Below, piece by piece: positions 10,886 to 22,911 of a stretch of DNA of 64,000 bases. A model generated the notes under the pieces. That model made no database searches and was not told where the DNA came from. It saw nothing but the letters and a program-made list of their open reading frames with translations. The stretch's first letter is position 1; every line of letters starts with the position of its first letter. This DNA comes from Distichodus sexfasciatus (lineage: Eukaryota > Chordata > Actinopteri > Characiformes > Distichodontidae): NCBI GenBank assembly GCA_032718565.1, contig JAVGVS010000390.1, positions 160,354 to 224,353 on the forward strand, given 5' to 3'. Made by a program: the position numbers and the translations under genes.

Positions 10886-11270
10886 GAGTCTAAGTCAAAG
10901 TAAACTATATTGTGGTCTTTGCTATATACAGTATACAAGTATACGGAAAGATGGGACGACGTGGCTCCAGTTTTTACAGTGCAAAAAAGAAATAAGGCAC
11001 ATTGAATGACAATAGGCACATAGAAATAGTATTAATATTGAATATGATAGTACATACTGTATTTGAGTAACTACTGAATGTGTGCTTGGAGAAAAGGCCT
11101 TAACAGTTGTGCTCAGCATCAGGTTAAATATAATCACTGAAAAGGGGCATTGGTGGCAGGATCTGGCAACCACAGTGTTCTCTCCTCCATGTCTTTATGT
11201 GGTGTAGCTCACGTCCCAGGCAGCATTACAGAGAGAAAAGCACTGGCATGGGGCAGTGTGAGGATTCACT
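10886..11270 (-). mobile_element. 3' fragment of a Rex1/CR1-like LINE
   Basis: GACGACGTGGCTCCAG followed by CAGTGCAAA and GGCACAT matches the 3' end of the LINE at 48150-51795 in the same orientation. It is a truncated copy without reverse transcriptase. Confidence 0.65.
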
Positions 11271-11794
11271 CTTAATGAATCACGCGCCGTTGGCAGGAAA
11301 TAAACAGACCTCATGACTTGAACGTTCAGCAGACAGAGACGTTTTTACCACAACACACTTTACAGGAGCGCACATGAAGACTACAGTGTGATCTCTAACA
11401 CTGACTATAGCCTTGTTTCAGTTTGTACTAAAAGAAATGGGATTTTAACTTTATATGCTTGAGTCACAAGTCGGGTTGTTCTCTTAAAAAATCTTTTTAT
11501 GTTTGCACTAAACCGTAGTGCAAATGCTTATTTAATTTCACTTCATTAAGGTTTGCTGTTTGCTCAGACTGAAAACCTGATTATTAAGGCAACTCTAATG
11601 ATATATTTTGGTCCCAGTGGACCTATTTGCCTAAAATAATGTAATCCTAATGGAAAGAGTTAAACCCCCAGTGGAAACTAGACAACTTCCCGTTAGGTTC
11701 CTTCAATGACTGGCTGTGGCGACCCCTACCGGGTGAAGCCAAAAACTTCACTTCAAGACTTGGAGTCTAGTATTTCATGTAAATGATCTTTATA

Positions 11795-12330
11795 AAAGAT
11801 CAGACTCTATGTTAGCTTTATATGTCAGACTTTATAAAAGATCAGACTATGTTAGCTTTATATGTCAGACTTTATAAAAGATCAGACTTTATATGTTAGC
11901 TTTATATGTCAGACTTTATAAAAGATCAGACTCTATGTTAGCTTTATATGTCAGACTTTATAAAAGATCAGACTTTATATGTTAGCTTTATATGTCAGAC
12001 TTTATAAAAGATCAGACTTTATATGTTAGCTTTATATGTCAGTCTTTATAAAAGATCAGACTTTATTAAGTGGTTCATAAAGATCAGACATTATATGTTA
12101 GCTTTATATGTCAGACTTTATATAAGATCAGACGTTATATGTTAGCTTTATATGTCAGACTTTATAAAAGATCAGACTTTATATGTTAGTTTTATAGGTC
12201 AGACTTCATAAAAGATCAGACTTTATATGTTAGCTTTATATGTCAGACTTTATAAAAGATCAGACTTTATATGTTAGCTTTATATGTCAGACTTTATAAA
12301 AGATCAGACTCTATGTTAGCTTTATATGTC
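11795..12330. repeat. Minisatellite, unit about 44 bp, about 12 copies
   Basis: The unit reads roughly AGACTTTATAAAAGATCAGA followed by CTTTATATGTTAGCTTTATATGTC. Variants of 42 bp (CTCTATG) and single-base changes alternate. It is intergenic. Confidence 0.9.
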
Positions 12331-14779
12331 TCTGATAGTGATTTCAGCATCATATGGGCAAAATTTAAAGAATAAACCAACTCTTTATTATCTTTTAGTA
12401 CATTCAGTGTTATGGAAAAGAACCATCATGACAGAAATTCACACATTTACACATTTACACACATTTGAACGAACGACTCAAACCCGAAAACTTGTCAGAT
12501 AAGAGGCGAGGTGAGCGAATCATAGACTAAAGACCCAGGTAAACAATGAATTAATATTTTCTGTTTCTTATAGCATTATAGTTTTGTCTTGTTTGTAGTG
12601 TGATCAACGTTTGTGTAAGCAGTAGATGTGTTAGGGAGGTAACAGGTAACATTTTAATTATATTTTGCTAAAATGAACGAAATGACTCGAAAAAAGATTC
12701 GTTCATTTTGCTGAACGAGACTCAAAGGTCCGAGTCGGTACAATGATCCGAACTTCCCATCACTACTGTGAACAGTCAAGGTTGTGTGTTTTGTAATGTT
12801 TCCTCAGTTTTGTGCCTCGGGATTCTCATTGGCTCTCACACATTTGCGGAGCCGTAGCACGCACATGACTGAGAGGCGGAAGGTGATTGTAGTTCTATTA
12901 ACAGTCAACCGACTATCCCGTTGATAGCTAAGTTTACTTTTGTCTGTATGTCCTATTTACGATTAAAACACATTTAGTCAACATAGATATCGATGTTTTC
13001 ATATGGGAATCGATCCTGCAACATGAAACGCTAGTACTGGAAGTATCGATATTTCAAAATCGATCCGCACATCACTTTGCATTGCGGAGTTTATTTGGCG
13101 GACTTCTGGTTTAAACTGTGCCGCGAAAAGAAGCAGCAGGTATTATGTTTGCATCAATATGCACAACTAACATTTATCATATCACTTGCTTCTTTTGTGG
13201 GACCACCAGAGGAAAAGAAAACGGAGATAGGGAACAACGGTATTCTTCTTTTTCTACATTTTTGTGCACACCACACATACAGTACACAGCGCGGTATTGC
13301 CCCCTTGTGGCCCGCCAGTGAAGTAACATCAAACTCACATGCATTACAGCAGGTGAAAAAGTTTGTCGGAGGTCGTCAGACAATTATACGTGAGTATATT
13401 GTACTTTTAAAAAGGATAAAGGTGTCATGAATGTTTTATGTCGTAAATGAATGTTTGTAGGTTTATATCCCTGCCCTATTTCAAACCATGTTTTGAAAAA
13501 AATGTTTTTGCGCTGAGGGCAGTGGTAGTAGATGTTGTCTTCGGTTGGCATTAGGGCTAAACAATTAAACATGGATTTTAAAAATTGATATCGGTGTTTT
13601 AAGTAGATTATGTATTTGCTTATGATCTTTTATTTCTCAGTAAACATTGTCCACACGCATTTCCTAGCAAGGGTGCTAATGCTGCCTTCACGTGCCGATA
13701 GGACTGAATGGAAATGGAAATATCAGTGCCCAGTTCTTACCCCAGTTAGTTGCAACATTTTCTTCCAGTTGTTTCTTTTTAGTACCATTTACTTTTCCAG
13801 CCTGTTCCAACTTCCCTGCCATCAGGTTCAAAATAAGCTCATATTTTTAATGACGTACTAAAATGTCTCAGTTTAAGCGTTACATATGTTTCCTCTACAT
13901 AATGCAATGAGATTTTCAAATCATTGCATTCTGTTTTTATTTACATTTTACATGCCATCCCGACATCTTTGGAAATGGGATTTGCATTAAAAATCAATTG
14001 CTTAATTATAATCATTTCAATTTGTGAAATTATTATTAACAATTTGCGCCCTACCAAGGTCTCTTGCACGCATTGCATTAAAAATCAGTTGCTTAATTAT
14101 AATAAGTTCAATTTGTATTTACTGAATACAAATTAAAAGGGAGGTGCTGATCCATTTTAGTAACTGTAGATCAAACAATTCAGCTATGTACTGTTGATCA
14201 ATTAACTGTTAATCTTTAGCTTCGTTAAATTTTTAATGACCGCCTATTTTCTCTTCAATATAAGAAGCTCTACGGCACCACTACAAGGAAGTGACCCATC
14301 ACATTTTCAGTGATGCTGTGAAGAAATGGCTTTGATGTGCACCAGAACATTAGGGAGGTGCAAAGAGAAAATGAACAAAAGTGGGTGTGGGCGGGTTGGG
14401 AGGGTCAGTTAGCGCTTCAGTGTTTTTGTAATTATCAAATTACTACCATTGTACTATTTTTGTGTGAATGTATATATAATGTGTTATGAATAATAAATTG
14501 TTTTCCATTGGAATATTTGTAAATGTCATTTTTATTAAGCTTAAGAAAGCCCTGCCGGGTATAACATAATTTCAACATTAATTCACTTGTGAAACAATTT
14601 TAATATATGTTGATTCAACATACACTAATTCAACATTAAATCAATGGATACAGATGTTGCCAAACAACGTTGAATCCTTAACAAAATAACAAAGGGCAAG
14701 AGTGCTGCACTGGTCTCTTCAGTAAATCAGCGGTGCTCTTTGGACATATGGAGGTAGATTTCAACTGAAAAACAAAATA
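12331..14779. other. Intergenic sequence, old repeats only
   Basis: 12660-12772 looks like the end of a hAT-type MITE (inverse of AGTGATGGGAAGTTCGGATC). Near 14560-14680 there are repeated TTCAACAT motifs. No gene is supported. Confidence 0.4.
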
Positions 14780-15108
14780 TTCCAAGGCACTCGTGTAGAA
14801 AAAAAGCCTTTAATGGACTGGGCTACATCATTAAAACGATTAAAAGTGTAGATCTACGCGTTTCGGCATACACAGCCTTCAGGATACACATCACAAGTTC
14901 AAACAAGTATTCTTAAACAATCAGTAGGCAGTCACAAGCAGCTGGTTAATCAGTGGGAGTGGCTAGAACTTTCCTCCTTTCCTCCTATTGTGTATAACAA
15001 TACAAATACCAAAAATAATTACAAAAAAGGTAAAAAAATTAATTTCTTCATTTCTTCATTCTTAGTCCCCTTAAGTGTATAAATCCAGAAAGTTTCTCGT
15101 TGTAAAAG

Positions 15109-15985
15109 TCATTTCAATCTATCTCGACCTCTTATTGAACATGGGATGGTCACCTTAAGAGAGCTCTCATTAGCATGACCAGCTTCATTGTAATGTCTTG
15201 CCATAGGATATAACATATTTTTTGAGCGAATAGCATATTTCTGTTCAGACACTCTTAAACGTAATTTTCTTTTTGTTTGACCAATATAAAAATGTCCACA
15301 CTCACTTTCTAACCTATATATTACATGGGAAGAATTACAATTAATGAAGGACTCAGTTGGATACACTTTATCAGAAACTGCATCAGTAAAATTATTTGTT
15401 CTCACCATATTATCACAATGTTTACAATTTCCACACTTAAAATGACCAGTTAGAGAACCAAGCCATGTTTTATTTTCAGGGGCCGGAAGATAACCACGTA
15501 CTACCTTATTTCTTATAGTTGGCGGATGCCGATAACTAATCAAAGGTTTTTCTGGAAAAATTGTTCCAAGAGTACTATCACTTTCTATGATGTCCCAATT
15601 AGAATTTATAATACGTTTAATTTGTGTTTCCTCACGACTAAGTTGTTGAAAAAGAAACTCGATTAAAATTGGCATTGGAACATTCTTGCTTCTTCTTACT
15701 CAATAATTGTTTCCTATCCATAGAGTTAACTCTTTCTGTGGCTCTTTTTAAAACTTTTGGATCATAACCTCTTTGTCGAAATCTACTACTCATATCCTGT
15801 GCTTGAAATTCAAAATCACTTTCTGAGTCACAAATACGTTTCAATCGTTGGAACTGGCCATGAGGAATATTCTCAATCAACCAAGGTGGATGAAAGCTGT
15901 TGGCTCTAAGGATGGTATTTCGATCTGTTATTTTCCTAAAAATCGAGGTATGTAAATCACCATTAACATCTTTAATTATTTTTAA
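15109..15985 (-). pseudogene. Penelope-like C-terminal linker and GIY-YIG endonuclease
   Basis: After the deletion the reading resumes at INFLDLKI, then FHPPWLIENIPHGQF, a CGNCKHC zinc-like motif and VIYRLE..CGHFYIGQTKRKL..R, which is the GIY-YIG nuclease with its conserved arginine and downstream glutamate region. A frameshift splits the segment near 15660. In this class the nuclease nicks the target site. Confidence 0.82.
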
Positions 15986-15989
15986 ATCC

Positions 15990-16830
15990 AGAAAATTAAT
16001 TTCGGACCCAGAGCATTTCCACTGATTATAGGCCTACCTGGTGGAGTCTCTAAATTCTTGTGTATCGTTGGCAACATATAGAAAGATGGAATACGGGGAT
16101 TTTTACAGAGTAGAAAATCATATTCCTTCTGAGATATCCAATTATTGTCCTTTGCTGTAGACAGAAGATCTTTCAATTGGGTCATCATCGTCTCCAAAGG
16201 ATTAACATTAAGGGCCAAATAGTACTCGGGGTTAGTGAGTTGTTGAAGTCCTTCCTGAATATACTGCTCTCTCCCCCAAACGACCACCGCACCTCCTTTA
16301 TCGGCTGGTTTTATAATAATTTCCTTATTTTCCGATGGCCACTTCAATGATGTAAATTCCTTCTTTGTAAGATTATAACGCTTTGGTTTTACTTGATTTT
16401 TAAAAAGACAATCCACATCATATGTGACTTTATTAATATAGGTATTAAGTGTCGGATGGGAACTCCTGGGAAAGAAGGTGGACTTTGGTTTAAAGGAAGT
16501 AACTCCTATCGTCTCTGTAGAGTAGCTTTTAGATGAATTATCCCCAGCATGATGATTATTAAAATACCATGTTTTAAGATGTAAGTTCCGGAAAAAAACG
16601 AAACAGGTCCACTTTAGTTTGAAATTCATTAGCTGTGTGAGTCAGGGCAAATGTGTGGCCCTTCGATAAAACAGAAACACAGTCAGATGAAAGAACTGTA
16701 TTCGATATATTGATCACTGTCTCTGTCTCACTTGATTCCTGGTTCGGACACCAAATCTTGGATAGATGGCTTTTTTTCAGAATACTACACAGGTAAACTG
16801 CCAAAATGGTAACATACCATTGTAACATTT
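15990..16830 (-). pseudogene. Penelope-like reverse transcriptase, N-terminal part
   Basis: Motifs typical of Penelope RT are readable: SVLSKG, FQTKVDLF, IIKPADKGGAVVVW, and SFYMLPTIHKN..PPGRPIISG. A frameshift in an A-run near 16595 separates the first part from the rest. After the GRPIISGNALG box the frame runs into unrelated sequence because of the deletion, so the palm domain with its catalytic aspartates is missing. Confidence 0.8.
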
Positions 16831-17089
16831 ATGGTAGAGTGACAAACGCGTTGGTTACTTTACCTTTTTCCAAATCTAACGTCTGTGTTTATGTTGAATT
16901 GGGGACAGACAAGGGAGCTCCCATCTCACTGCTTGTATTTCTATTTGAAAACAATATGAAGTAATGCATAAAAAATGATGGGCTGCATCGTGATGCATCG
17001 AGATATCGAATTGAATCGAATCGCTGACCTGATAATCGGAATCGAATCGAATCGTGAGACCAGTGACGATTCACACCTCTAGTGCCATC

Positions 17090-17185
17090 TGGAAAGGTCA
17101 TACTGAAGTACAACACTCCAGTCCAGTTGGTGGCGGTAATGCTCCATTAAAGCTGGTTGCCAACCGCCATAAAACCCGAAGAAGA
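17090..17185 (+). repeat. Repeat abutting the DMAC1 promoter
   Basis: GTTGGTGGCGGTAATGC, GTTGCCAACCGCCATAAA and an AAGAAGAAG tail form a motif series I associate with a dispersed vertebrate repeat. It ends about 95 bases before the DMAC1 start codon and may supply part of its promoter. Confidence 0.5.
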
Positions 17186-17279
17186 AGAACACGAAAACAT
17201 CGTGGGTTTCCTTAAAGCTGAGCACTAGTCAGCTTTTCCGATTAATTTAGTTAACGTCATTGTAGTCTCAGCACAGGCA

Positions 17280-17641
17280 ATGATCTCGTCTACTGCAGAC
17301 ACTGTCCGCAAGCCGCTTTTTGGAGACTGCTGGAGTTGTAGAGTTCTCTCCGGCGGTGCACTTATTTTCTCAGGAGGGTACGTGTATATGGCTGCTCGTA
17401 AAACTATGCGCCGTGGGGGGCTGACGTCAATGGCTACTGTCGCGCAGATCGCATTTGCTGCAGGTTAGGAACACATTTGTTCTTTTCTTTTCGCAACAGT
17501 TAACTGAAGAGATTAAAGTAACTATAACGTTTATGTATTTATTTATTTATTTTAGGTCTAGCTGCCTGGGGCGTTGTAATATTTGCTGATCCAGTGGGAA
17601 AGGCCGAAAGGAAAACGCAGACTTTTTCCTCGAACTCATGA
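17280..17641 (+). CDS. dmac1: DMAC1 (TMEM261), distal membrane-arm assembly component 1
   Basis: DMAC1 acts in the inner mitochondrial membrane in assembly of the distal (ND5) arm of respiratory complex I. Two exons, 17280-17463 and 17556-17641, join in phase 1 (GCAG/GTTAGG donor, TTTTAG acceptor) into 89 residues. The conserved core CWSCRVLSGG and GGYVYMAARK is followed by a second hydrophobic stretch ending WGVVIFADPVGKA. These are two membrane helices as in the human protein (112 residues), which has a longer N-terminus. The start is the first ATG after a stop-rich leader. The intron is only 92 bases. Confidence 0.93.
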
Positions 17642-17894
17642 AAAAACCTTGGCGATATGCATCAGAAACGGCCAGGTCTGCATGTCTTCACTGCAATGGA
17701 CAGCTTCGGTCTTAGGATCGCTTTCATGATTAACCGCAGGTTCTTGTTTTAAATGCTAGAGAGGTTGCTCTCATCTTGTCGAATGTTGGAATATCATTAA
17801 TAACAAAGAAGTACGGATATCAACCTGTTTTCCTTATTTGCTTGATCATGCAGAACCTAACGCTGAGATTCAAGTGTCAACTGCAAAGCTGTTG

Positions 17895-17900
17895 AATAAA
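17895..17900 (+). terminator. Poly(A) signal of DMAC1
   Basis: AATAAA lies about 250 bases after the DMAC1 stop, in TTGAATAAACTCTG. It is the first good hexamer downstream. Confidence 0.6.
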
Positions 17901-17961
17901 CTCTGTTTAATCATTTGGATGCTCTCCAAGACACCTCAGTAAATAAATATACTGTGAAAGT

Positions 17962-18180
17962 GCACTCTAAAAATGCTGGGTTATTTTCTCTACCCAAACG
18001 CTGGGTTGAAGCTGTTGGGCTATATTATCATTGGGTTATATTAACTACTGTCGGGTAGTTTAATCCCACCCAGCTGCTGGGTTACTAGCTAGGTCAATGT
18101 CTGTGGCCATAGAAAATAACAGATCAGACTTAAGTAACCAAACTCCTGGGCAACTGGAACTAAAGTGCTGGGTTAGAAAT
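17962..18180. repeat. TGGGTT-rich dispersed repeat
   Basis: It starts CACTCTAAAAATGCTGGGTTA and repeats (C)TGGGTT many times within 220 bases. This resembles a non-autonomous DNA transposon head. The opposite end was not located. Confidence 0.45.
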
Positions 18181-19344
18181 ATTAAAACTTAGTCTGAAAA
18201 AGGATTGTTTTAATGTACTTTAAGTTCATTTTGAAAATATACCATTAAGCAACATTCACAGGACTTTTAATTTATTCTCAATTTCGAATTGAACACTTGC
18301 ATTACTTTAGCGGCACTACGTCTCAAATCTCAAGGCAGTTTTCATCACCTCTGGGGTAAAATACGTATTTTGTTGTTGTATCATTCTTCCAAGGAGTTTT
18401 CATTGATAATCCTAATCATATCTTAAACTATCTTGACGAATGTCGTCGTGTTAGCATAGCTATTTTTCATCAACAGTACAGAAGCGTAATGCGTTCACTT
18501 CAGAAAAAATAATTCTGTTTTTCGGAATTAATGACATAATTATCTCGGAATTTCTGAATTAATGTCAGTTATCTTGGAATTCCTGAGAAGTAGTCATGTA
18601 AAAAATGCTGTTTTTCTGAATTAGCGAGATACAGTTTTCATGAAAAAACCACATGCGCTCTTTTTTCTGAATTAACCACAGAAGCTCTCATTTCGCCTAT
18701 TTTAGAGCTCGAATTCACTGCAACAGTGTCACACCTTAGATTAATCCAGTTTTGTTTCGGTTTGAGACACTGGGAAATACTCGCAGCTTTAAGTAACATA
18801 GATGGCGTTGTTATTAGTTCGTCGACTTTGCGCAGGCACCTCAAGACTTTGAGATTGTTCAGATGGAAAGCCCATTTCGATTGAAATGTAAATGTCAGTG
18901 CCCAATTCTTAAACCTGCATCACTGATCGTATGGGGGTGCACTGGTGCCTGTTGAATTGTCATAGTGTATATCTGCATGTGTCATCAATGTATGCTCCTA
19001 TTCAAACAATGTCTTTTTCAAAGAAGGCCTTATAAGACAAGGCTAAACTGCAGACTTCGTCTATTTCAACAGCATGGCTTCGTAGTAGAAGAGTTAAGTG
19101 CTGAACTAACCATATTTGGCACATCATGAATAAGAAAATATGACCCAAGTAGACCCAAGACTGTTGAGCACCTAGAATCCTATATCAAACAAGACTGGGA
19201 CAATATTCCTGTCCCATGAGTCCAGGAACTTCTCAGGTCCCAGACGTTTTGGGACTGTTGTTAAAAGTAGAGACGATGCTACACAGTAGGAAACATGGAC
19301 CTGTCCCATATTTTTTGAGACATGTTGCTGCCATCAAATTCAAA
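18181..19344. other. Intergenic, nothing recognised
   Basis: This is AT-rich sequence without a credible gene. A cluster of TCTGAATTA/GGAATT motifs near 18500-18680 is weakly repetitive. Confidence 0.3.
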
Positions 19345-20045
19345 ACGACCTTATTATTCAGGCTATCTGCACATTTTTGACATGCAAATTCAATGACTTT
19401 TAAGACCTTTTCAAGACCTCTAAGAAGAAAAATTAAGACCATCACTGCAGCAAAAAAAACCCCACAATAGCCTAGAATTTAGTTGATTTCAACAAGGCAC
19501 ATATTTATTGGAGCAACAGCTCTGACATAAAACTGCCTCCTAATTATAAAATATTATGGCTGTGTGCAAATAGGCACAGAAAGTAAAATACTCCAAAAGT
19601 GCAAAGAACCCAAATATTTTTGTTTCCACCGATTCATCTGACTGATTTATTATTATTTTTTTTTTAACCAAATGCTCCGTGTCACGGACCTATACCACCT
19701 CGGCCATGCATCAAATTTTCAACACTGTGTTGTCCATTATCCCCTAAGCCCCTAGTTGAATTACATTTACATAATTGTAACAATAATTCAAGCTAAGGCA
19801 ATACGTTCTATTCCGATCTTTTTTGAAAATGTAAAATATACTACTACTAGCCTATTATTATGCCCTGTTAGAGCTTCAACTATCAATTCTTTTTGTAATC
19901 GAGTATTCTACCAATTTTTTCATCGATTAATCGAGTATTCGGATAAAATCTGTTTTTTTCCAAAAACAGAAAAAAGACAATACCTTTGTTTTTAGGCTTA
20001 GTGTGTGTGTAGCAGTTATCCACACACGCTTTATGTTGTTGTATC
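19345..20045 (+). repeat. Truncated copy of the hAT family at 40440
   Basis: It runs collinear with 40440-41300: shared CTATCTGCACATTTTTGA, GTCCATTATCCCCTAAGCCC and TTTTCATCGATTAATCGAGT. The match stops about where the Harbinger element begins, and the sequence after that element does not continue it. Confidence 0.8.
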
Positions 20046-20218
20046 CTGGGGGGTATTCCATGAAAGTCGCTAAAGAAAGCCAGACTAACCTGAAGAAGTG
20101 AGACTCGAACTAGCGCCAACTCCCAATTAAGCCTCAAGTCGTTCCACTAACGCTGTTCAGGCTTTTCCAGTCAAGGCTAATTCAAGACAGACTTGCATAG
20201 TCTCACTTAGTGCGCGAC

Positions 20219-21054
20219 ATGACGCGGAACGACGGCAAACCGAGAGCAGCCTTTATTCCAACCGCAGAACAAACGCTTCTGATGGAGCTATACGAAGAAC
20301 ACAAAAATATTATAACAAAAAACGGCAATACTTTAGCCATCAATCAAACCAGAGTGGCCGCTTGGCAGAATATTGCAGACGGACTAAATGCGTAATCATG
20401 TAAAATATGCGCAAATACGCGTATTTGTGACTATAGTGATTTGGTTGTACAGTTGTACAGTGATTAACACTGTCACCTCGCCGCTCCTTCTCTCTATGGG
20501 CTTCAGATGTTTGTTTTACTTTATAGTGTAATTTTTTATTCTCCATAAACTACTTTAAATTGCATTTAAAATGCACAAACAACTATCTTGTCTTTCCATG
20601 TTACTAATAAACTTAAATTGTTGATCTATGTGACTTAGCAGTGGTCTAAAAAATACAATTTAAGCCTATGTGTAGCCCCTGTGACTGCAAAGACTTTAGG
20701 TTGTTAAGTACAGCCCTACTGACTTAGACATGTTTGATCCCCACTGACCCACTTGCCTATGTATTGACTTGAATATCCATCCTTCACTATTACATCTCAA
20801 CAGAAGCAATCTCAGTGGAGAGCGAAGAACCTGGCAGCAAGTAAAAACTAAATATAAAAATATCTTTCACAGTGGTATCTTATGAAAAAATGTCACTTTG
20901 ATCACAATAGTTTACAAAATTCATAAATGTAATTGTAGCCACTAAGAAAATGAGCCAGGCCACTGCTACTGGTGGGGGGCCTCCACCTGAGGACCTCACA
21001 CCAGCAGAGGACCTTGCACTGAGTTTCAATAAAGGACGGCCTCAGGTGGAATGA
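20219..21054 (+). CDS. Harbinger Myb/SANT-like accessory protein (split gene)
   Basis: The partner protein binds DNA and helps the transposase reach the nucleus and the element ends. Exons 20219-20391, 20804-20874 and 20939-about 21054 join in consistent phases. The first gives AAFIPTAEQTLLMELYEEH (first helix), the second ERRTWQQVKTKYKNI (third helix, the conserved TWQQVK signature), the third a GGGPPPEDLTPAEDLALS tail typical of the family. The stop at 21052-21054 may be real, or a donor at 21046 may lead to further exons (21195-21262 is open). No disabling change was seen in the parts read. Confidence 0.75.
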
Positions 21055-21616
21055 ATAGAAGGGGGGGATAACAACAGAGATTATTCCCCCAGGTGCCTGG
21101 GAAAATTATGTAGAAGGTATTGTCCACTTCTTTTCCTCTAGGTGTGCATCCCCTAATAGTGATATCTGAAAACTGTTGGTATGCCTGTCTCTGCAGTGAG
21201 AGGAGATGTAATATTTCTGGCTGATCCCACAGCCATATCAATCCATGACACTCATGACCCATGTGTAAGTATGTAATGTTTTTTGTTTTAAATAAAGCAT
21301 AGTGTCTATTGTCTCTCTCTCCACAGCTTCACACAATGTCTGATTAATTCATATCCTTGAATAAAGACAATTCTCAGCATGTGTGGTTTTTATTTATTAT
21401 TTTATTCAGATTGTTGAAGGCATGACCATCACCAGTGGCTATGTGAAATAGGTGTCTCTATAAAGGTTCCACTCCTTCCATCCATTCCCTCTTCAGGAGG
21501 GGCAATGTCCTCCCACTGCTCCTCTGCCATGGGTGTGGGCAGTCTTTCCCGGCAGATATGTGCAATGTTGTATAGGACTGCACACGCAACCACAATATTG
21601 CATGCACGGTCTGGCC

Positions 21617-22911
21617 TTACTCTGAGGCCTTTGAGTCACCTAAATCTACAGGAGGAAATATGTTAGCCTGAAACGTTGGTCTACAAGAAATGTGGTGTGT
21701 ATAAATTTCAAACCTCGACTGTAGTTGGCCAAAGGTCACCTCAATTTGTGCCCTTGTTCTGCTGTGGGCAGTATTAAATGCCTTCTCTGCATCAGTTTGA
21801 GGTTCTGGGTAAGGGATTAAAAGGTAAGGCAGGCAGACATAACCCCTGTCCCCAAGCAGGACTCCATTAAACTCCCCTGTAGAAGAAAGTACATTCCTAC
21901 AGTTCAAAAGACACCCCCAAGTAATGTGTACACAATAGTTTTAGAAAGTATTTGCTTGGATGTTAAGATAACTATATCTCTCATTAGTTTCAATAATATA
22001 TACTGTACATGTTCAGTGAAAGCGGTTGCTATAATATTCTCTTGCCTTCTGCAAACTTGTGTGCCAGTGAAGATGCTCGGAAGATTCTGGAGTCGTGGAC
22101 AGAGCCTGGCCATTTTGCCTCAACATTAGTAATGCGGCAATTCTTATCACAGATCATCTAAACACAGAGTGGATTCAGTGATACAGCACGCTTTGCCTAG
22201 CAGAGCTTTCGTTCTATATAAAGTGTTCAGTCCTATTCAGTGCTAAATCCCTCCACCTGACAATGTATAGTTTCTCAAAACCTACATATATTGAAGCTAT
22301 GGAAAGATTTCCTGTTCACATAGTCTCCTTCCGTTGGTCCAGCTGGGGCCTGGATCTGTACATGGATGCAATTTATAGTAACATAAGGGCGAGGTTTAAC
22401 TTGACACAGACATATCCCTACTCAATACAACCTGGAAGCAACTTTGTTCAGAGTTTTTTAACTGTCACATACCTGCTATTGCATAGAAATCCTCTTTGAG
22501 CCTCTGTGTTGGCTGATGGCCAGGAAACGTGACAAAGATGTCCAGCAATTGCCTCAGAGCAAGGTATACCCTTCTTGTTTCTCTGCATACTGTTGCTTTT
22601 CCCAGATGCTCAGCATCACCAACAGTGTAGAGGAATGTCCCACTGGCAAAGAACCGCAGTGCAATACAGACGGACTGCACTGTGGTCAGGGCTTGGCTTC
22701 GCCATGTGGATTTGCTGAGGTGTGGTTCAAGCAGGACACATAGGTACACTATGCTGGGTCTGCAACACCGATATCTCTCCCACAGATAGTCATCTGGGAA
22801 GGCAAGAGGGTTTATTCTATCCCTAAAGACCCTTGGAGCTGGTGGTCTGAATGCCCTTCGAATTATTTGTGCACCCTCCTCCACAGGATCGTCTATGAAT
22901 GGACGAGCCAT
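21617..22911 (-). pseudogene. Harbinger DDE transposase (HARBI1-like), probably decayed
   Basis: Exon 22473-22911 encodes the N-terminal part (ALRFFASGTFLYTVGDAEHL, then RLKEDFYAIAG). 22046-22157 encodes CRITNVEAKWPGSVHDSRIF with the second catalytic Asp. 21617-21876 encodes GEFNGVLLGDRGY and RTRAQIEVTFGQLQ with the catalytic Glu. The middle exon (22255-22390) has GDYVNRKSFHSFN, but the box expected to hold the first Asp (IDxTH) is broken by extra sequence, reading CIHVQIQAP. The donor at 22045-22044 is GC and keeps phase. The copy is therefore likely inactive, while its N- and C-terminal exons remain open. Confidence 0.8.

Larger units (their letters stand above)
14780..16850 (-). mobile_element. 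Penelope-like element, internally deleted
   Basis: On the minus strand the order is: N-terminal reverse-transcriptase region, an abrupt loss of the RT core, the C-terminal linker, then a GIY-YIG endonuclease. The 3' side (14850-14884) carries the GCCGAAACGCG-type sequence of Penelope terminal repeats. Frameshifts are present. Boundaries are approximate because I could not pair the terminal repeats. Confidence 0.8.

Noticed and set aside
22263..22743. Plus-strand frames over the Harbinger transposase
   Set aside because: They are antisense shadows of the transposase exons on minus.
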